NCBI RefSeq assembly: GCF_050789285.1
Contig: NZ_JBOUVX010000002.1
Coordinates: 1,054,001-1,118,000 of the forward strand
DNA length: 64,000 nucleotides
Source: CAVPWP01 sp050789285
Lineage (GTDB): Bacteria; Pseudomonadota; Alphaproteobacteria; Rhodobacterales; Rhodobacteraceae
Reading direction: 5' to 3'
Shown: in pieces, positions 60,625 to 64,000 of the stretch
How positions within the stretch are numbered: position 1 is the first letter of the stretch
Layout: each line of letters opens with the position of its first letter
Made by a program: the position numbers and the translations under genes
The notes under the pieces: model-generated
Database searches by the model: none
The model's input: only the letters and a program-made list of their open reading frames with translations
What the model was told of the DNA's origin: nothing

Positions 60625-63552
60625 ATGTGCGCCGACACGCCCGACTACAAAGACACCCTGAACCTTCCCGAAACCGACTTCCCGATGCGCGCGGGCCTGC
60701 CGCAGCGTGAGCCCGCCTGGCTCGACCGCTGGCAAAGGATCGGCGTCTACGACCGCCTGCGCGCCAAGACCGGGCGTGCCCCCTTCACGCTGCACGACGG
60801 CCCGCCCTATGCCAACGGCAACCTGCATATCGGGCACGCGCTGAACAAGGTCCTGAAGGACATGGTGGTGCGCAGCCAGCAGATGATGGGCAAGGACGCC
60901 CGCTATGTCCCCGGCTGGGACTGCCATGGCCTGCCCATCGAATGGAAGATCGAGGAACAGTACCGCGCCAAGGGCCTCGACAAGGACGACGTCGACGTCG
61001 CGGCCTTCCGCCAGGAATGCCGCAAGTTCGCCGAGGGCTGGATCGACATCCAGCGCGAGGAGTTCAAGCGCCTTGGCGTGACCGGCAACTGGGCCGATCC
61101 CTACCTGACGATGGATTTCCACGCCGAACGCGTCATCGCCGAGGAATTCCAGAAGTTCCTGATGAACGGCACGCTCTACCAGGGCTCGAAGCCGGTGATG
61201 TGGAGCCCGGTGGAAAAGACCGCGCTGGCCGAAGCCGAGGTCGAGTACCACGACCGGCAGACGGATGCGGTCTGGGTGAAATTCCCCGTTGTCGCCTCCG
61301 GCGTCTATCCGTCGAGCGAGGTCTGCATGGACACCGGTGCGCTTGACGCTTCGGTCGTGATCTGGACGACAACGCCCTGGACCCTGCCGCAGAACCGCGC
61401 GATCTGCTTCGGCCCCGGGATCTCGTATGGTCTTTACGAGATCACCGGCCGGCCCGACGAATGCTGGGCGCGCGTCGGCGACCGCTACATCCTGGCCGAC
61501 AAGCTTGCCGCCGAAGCGCTGTCGGCCATGCGGCTCGACGCCTCGATGTATCGCCGTCTGCGGGCCGTGACGGCCGACGAACTGGCGGCGCTGACCTGCG
61601 CCCACCCCCTGCGCGGTGCCGAGGGCGCGGCGGGCGAGTGGGACTTCGACGTGCCGCTTCTTCCGGGCGAGCATGTCACGGACGACGCCGGCACCGGCTT
61701 TGTCCACACAGCCCCCAGCCATGGCGACGACGACTTCCAGATCGGGCTGAAGCACGGGCTGGGCATGACCTTCAACATCCTCGACGATTCGTCCTTCCGC
61801 GCCGACCTGCCGTTCTTCGCGGGGCTTCGCGTGATCGAGGAAAACGGCAAGCCCGGCGGCGCCAACAGGGCGGTGATCGACAAGCTGGTCGAGGTGGGCG
61901 GCCTTCTGGCGCGCCGCCGGATCGCCATCTCGGACGCGCATTCCTGGCGCTCGAAGGCGCCGGTGATCCGGCTCAACCGGCCGCAGTGGTTCGCCGCCAT
62001 CGACAGGCCGGTGGGCGACGGCCAGGACACCTACGGCACGACGATCCGCGAACGCGCGCTGACCTCGATCGACAGCCTGGTCACCTGGACGCCGAAGACC
62101 GGGCGCAACCGTCTGCATTCGATGATCGAGGCGCGGCCCGACTGGGTGCTGTCGCGCCAGCGTGCCTGGGGCGTGCCGCTGACCTGCTTCGTCAGGAAGG
62201 GCGCGAAACCCGACGATGCCGACTTCCTGCTGCGCGATCCCAAGGTCAACGCCCGCATCCTTGACGCCTTCGAAGCCGAAGGTGCCGATGCCTGGTACAA
62301 GCCCGGCGCGAAGGAACGCTTCCTTGGCAACGACCACGACCCCAGTGCCTACGATCAGGTCTTCGACATCCTCGACGTCTGGTTCGACAGCGGCTCGACC
62401 CACGCCTTCGTCCTGCGCGACCGCGACGACGGCACCACCGACGGGATCGCCGACCTTTACCTTGAAGGCACCGACCAGCACCGGGGATGGTTCCATTCCT
62501 CGATGCTGCAGGCCTGCGGCACCATCGGCCGCGCGCCCTATCGGGGCGTGCTGACCCACGGCTTCACGCTCGACGAGAAGGGCATGAAGATGTCGAAGTC
62601 GCTGGGCAATACCGTGGCCCCGCAGGCGGTGATCGACCAGTACGGCGCCGACATCCTGCGGCTTTGGGTGGCGCAGTCGGACTATACCGCCGACCTGCGC
62701 ATCGGCCCCGAGATCCTGAAGGGCACCGCCGACAGCTATCGCCGCCTGCGCAACACGCTGCGCTTCATGCTGGGCAACCTCGCGGGCTTCTCCGAGGACG
62801 AGCGCGTGGCGCCTGCCGACATGCCCGAGCTCGAACGCTGGGTCCTGCACCGTCTGGCCGAACTCGACCAGAAGGTTCGTGCGGGCTATGCCGCCTATGA
62901 CTTTCCCAGCGTCTTCCGCGCGCTTTTCGACTTCTGCACGGTCGATCTGTCGGCGGTCTATTTCGACATCCGCAAGGACGCGCTCTATTGCGACGGTCCG
63001 ACCCCGCGCCGCAACGCCGCGCGCACGGTGCTTGACCTGCTCTTCCACCGGCTGACGACGTGGCTTGCGCCGATCCTCGTCTTCACCATGGAAGAGGTCT
63101 GGCTCGAGCGGTTCCCCGGCGACGACAGCTCGGTCCACCTCGTCGACATGCCGGCGACGCCGACCGACTGGCTGGACGCGCCGCTGGCCGCCAAGTGGAC
63201 CGCGATCCGCCGGGTGCGGCGCGCGGTGACGGCCGCGCTCGAGATTCAGCGCCAGGACAAGGTGATCGGCGCCAGCCTCGAGGCGGCGCCGGTGGTGCAT
63301 GTCGAGGATGCCGAAACGCTGGCCGCGCTGCGCAGTGTCGATTTCGCCGACATCTGCATCACCTCGGACATCACGCTGACCGCCGACCCCAGCCCGCAAG
63401 AGGCGTTCCGCCTGCCCGAGGTCGAGGGCGTCGGCGTGGTCTTCGAGAAAGCCACGGGCGAGAAGTGCCAGCGTTGCTGGAAGATCCTGCCTGACGTGGG
63501 CCAGCACGCCCACCCGGGTGTCTGCGCGCGCTGCGACGCCGCGCTTGGCTGA
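60625..63552 (+). CDS. ileS: Isoleucine-tRNA ligase
   Basis: A 975-residue class I synthetase that charges tRNA-Ile and edits Val. It has HIGH as NLHIGHALNK (about 70), the CP1 editing domain (about 210-430, with WTTTPWTLPQNRAI), KMSKS as GMKMSKSLGN (about 655) and a C-terminal zinc site (CQRCWKI and CARCDAAL). Ribosome-binding site AAGGA 9 bases before the ATG. A candidate Ile leader peptide lies 88 bases upstream, suggesting control by charged tRNA-Ile supply. Confidence 0.97.
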   Translation: MCADTPDYKDTLNLPETDFPMRAGLPQREPAWLDRWQRIGVYDRLRAKTGRAPFTLHDGPPYANGNLHIGHALNKVLKDMVVRSQQMMGKDARYVPGWDCHGLPIEWKIEEQYRAKGLDKDDVDVAAFRQECRKFAEGWIDIQREEFKRLGVTGNWADPYLTMDFHAERVIAEEFQKFLMNGTLYQGSKPVMWSPVEKTALAEAEVEYHDRQTDAVWVKFPVVASGVYPSSEVCMDTGALDASVVIWTTTPWTLPQNRAICFGPGISYGLYEITGRPDECWARVGDRYILADKLAAEALSAMRLDASMYRRLRAVTADELAALTCAHPLRGAEGAAGEWDFDVPLLPGEHVTDDAGTGFVHTAPSHGDDDFQIGLKHGLGMTFNILDDSSFRADLPFFAGLRVIEENGKPGGANRAVIDKLVEVGGLLARRRIAISDAHSWRSKAPVIRLNRPQWFAAIDRPVGDGQDTYGTTIRERALTSIDSLVTWTPKTGRNRLHSMIEARPDWVLSRQRAWGVPLTCFVRKGAKPDDADFLLRDPKVNARILDAFEAEGADAWYKPGAKERFLGNDHDPSAYDQVFDILDVWFDSGSTHAFVLRDRDDGTTDGIADLYLEGTDQHRGWFHSSMLQACGTIGRAPYRGVLTHGFTLDEKGMKMSKSLGNTVAPQAVIDQYGADILRLWVAQSDYTADLRIGPEILKGTADSYRRLRNTLRFMLGNLAGFSEDERVAPADMPELERWVLHRLAELDQKVRAGYAAYDFPSVFRALFDFCTVDLSAVYFDIRKDALYCDGPTPRRNAARTVLDLLFHRLTTWLAPILVFTMEEVWLERFPGDDSSVHLVDMPATPTDWLDAPLAAKWTAIRRVRRAVTAALEIQRQDKVIGASLEAAPVVHVEDAETLAALRSVDFADICITSDITLTADPSPQEAFRLPEVEGVGVVFEKATGEKCQRCWKILPDVGQHAHPGVCARCDAALG

Positions 63553-63593
63553 ACGCGCAGGGCCCGCGCAGGACCTGTGCATCAGCAAACAAT

Positions 63594-63621
63594 GACCGCG
63601 CCTTGGGTTTTGGGCGCGGTC
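63594..63621 (+). terminator. Rho-independent terminator after ileS
   Basis: GACCGCGCC / GGCGCGGTC perfect 9-base stem with a 10-base loop, followed by CCCCTATCTTTT, 41 bases after the ileS stop. Confidence 0.75.
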
Positions 63622-63661
63622 CCCCTATCTTTTCAGGCGAACGGATAAGACAGGTGCCGGC

Positions 63662-64000
63662 ATGAGCGACCCCAAACCCTACACGCCCCCGAAGGTCTGG
63701 ACCTGGGAGGTGCCCAACGGTGGCGAATTCGCCTCGATCAACCGGCCGATTTCCGGCGCCACGCATCAGAAGGCGCTTCCGGAGGGGCGGCATCCGTTCC
63801 AACTTTACTCGATGGGCACGCCCAACGGCGTCAAGGTCACGGTCCTGTTCGAGGAGCTTCTCGCCGCCGGCCACCCGGCCGAGTACGACGCCTGGCTCAT
63901 CCGCATTCACAAGGGCGACCAGTTCGGGTCGGGCTTCGTCGAGGTGAACCCCAACTCGAAGATCCCCGCCCTGCTCGACCGGTCGGGGCCCGAGCCCGTG
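63662..64000 (+). CDS. yghU: Glutathione-dependent disulfide-bond oxidoreductase, YghU-like (partial)
   Basis: The first 113 codons of a glutathione transferase-family protein that runs off the window. The N-terminus KPYTPPKVWTWE, then FASINRPISGATHQKALPEGRHPFQLYSMGTPNGVKVTVLFEEL and KGDQFGSGFVEVNPNSKIPAL match the Nu-class YghU/YfcG type, which reduces disulfides and peroxides with glutathione. The C-terminal helical domain is outside the window. Confidence 0.9.
   Translation, partial: MSDPKPYTPPKVWTWEVPNGGEFASINRPISGATHQKALPEGRHPFQLYSMGTPNGVKVTVLFEELLAAGHPAEYDAWLIRIHKGDQFGSGFVEVNPNSKIPALLDRSGPEPV

Noticed and set aside
60370..63588. A very long open frame on the minus strand opposite ileS (and similar ones opposite pheT, pyk, dnaX and mcl1)
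   Set aside because: High G+C codon bias leaves few stops in antisense frames; composition is Arg/Gly/Ala/His-rich without family motifs, and the true gene on the other strand is certain.
1..64000. tRNA genes, CRISPR arrays, prophage or complete insertion sequences
   Set aside because: Reading all gaps between genes showed no tRNA-like cloverleaf, no regularly spaced repeats and no transposase or integrase motifs.

Overview
The window looks like chromosomal DNA of a member of the Rhodobacteraceae (Alphaproteobacteria, Rhodobacterales). Base composition is about 67% G+C in hand-counted lines. The evidence for the lineage is the 318-residue L-malyl-CoA lyase of the Mcl1 type, a VPLPA-CTERM surface protein, a DUF1013 (TrcR-like) regulator, rpsU divergent from a COQ9-family gene, a membrane-anchored cytochrome c beside prephenate dehydratase, and CCCGG-rich intergenic repeats ending in GAGTATTTT or GGATATTT. 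No tRNA, rRNA, prophage, CRISPR array or intact transposon was found. Most of the sequence is ordinary housekeeping DNA.

Layout. 0.1-3.0 kb: ftsE-ftsX-plsC-PPOX flavoprotein. 3.0-4.6 kb (minus): accA and a CIA30 protein; then aqpZ and, on minus, mcl1. 6.6-10.5 kb: a D-amino-acid module (dgcN, dgcA, a putative glycosyltransferase, a D-amino-acid transaminase). 10.7-11.8 kb: DUF1244 and N-formylglutamate amidohydrolase. 11.9-19.3 kb: pyk, a small membrane protein, rpmI-rplT, pheS - foreign-looking DUF2513 gene - pheT, ytoQ, mscL. 19.4-21.6 kb: a fatty-acid-hydroxylase/acyltransferase-3 fusion. 21.6-28.4 kb: ald with its divergent Lrp-type regulator, OsmC protein, rpsU/COQ9, quinone oxidoreductase, VPLPA-CTERM protein, RNase T2, TrcR. 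28.5-34.6 kb: sulfatase, recR-ybaB-dnaX, small membrane protein, rsgA and the SRP RNA. 34.7-39.1 kb: an ABC uptake system divergent from an M24-fold protein. 39.1-42.7 kb: periplasmic nucleotidase, nudC, SRPBCC protein. 42.7-45.8 kb: a lower-G+C block carrying a single adenylation-carrier-acyltransferase polypeptide. 45.8-53.3 kb: pheA, cytochrome c, yejABEF-like peptide importer. 53.3-64 kb: SPOR-containing D,D-carboxypeptidase, HAD hydrolase, clpS, rsmC-like, SDR, lipoprotein, hemF, patatin, ileS and the start of a yghU-like gene.

The most interesting items are: (1) the one-protein adenylation / phosphopantetheine carrier / membrane acyltransferase enzyme at 42763-45336, a Dlt-like layout in one chain in foreign-looking DNA; (2) a 16-codon peptide with four Ile codons placed almost exactly at a predicted transcription start upstream of ileS, a candidate leaderless attenuator; (3) an about 54% G+C DUF2513 gene inserted with a 4-base overlap between pheS and pheT; (4) the hydroxylase-acyltransferase fusion; (5) the D-glutamate/D-amino-acid cassette with candidate operators; (6) a TTAA-N7-TTAAC CtrA-type box before the VPLPA-CTERM gene; (7) two enzymes with lost active-site residues (an SDR without its Lys and an M24 protein without its Asp metal ligands).
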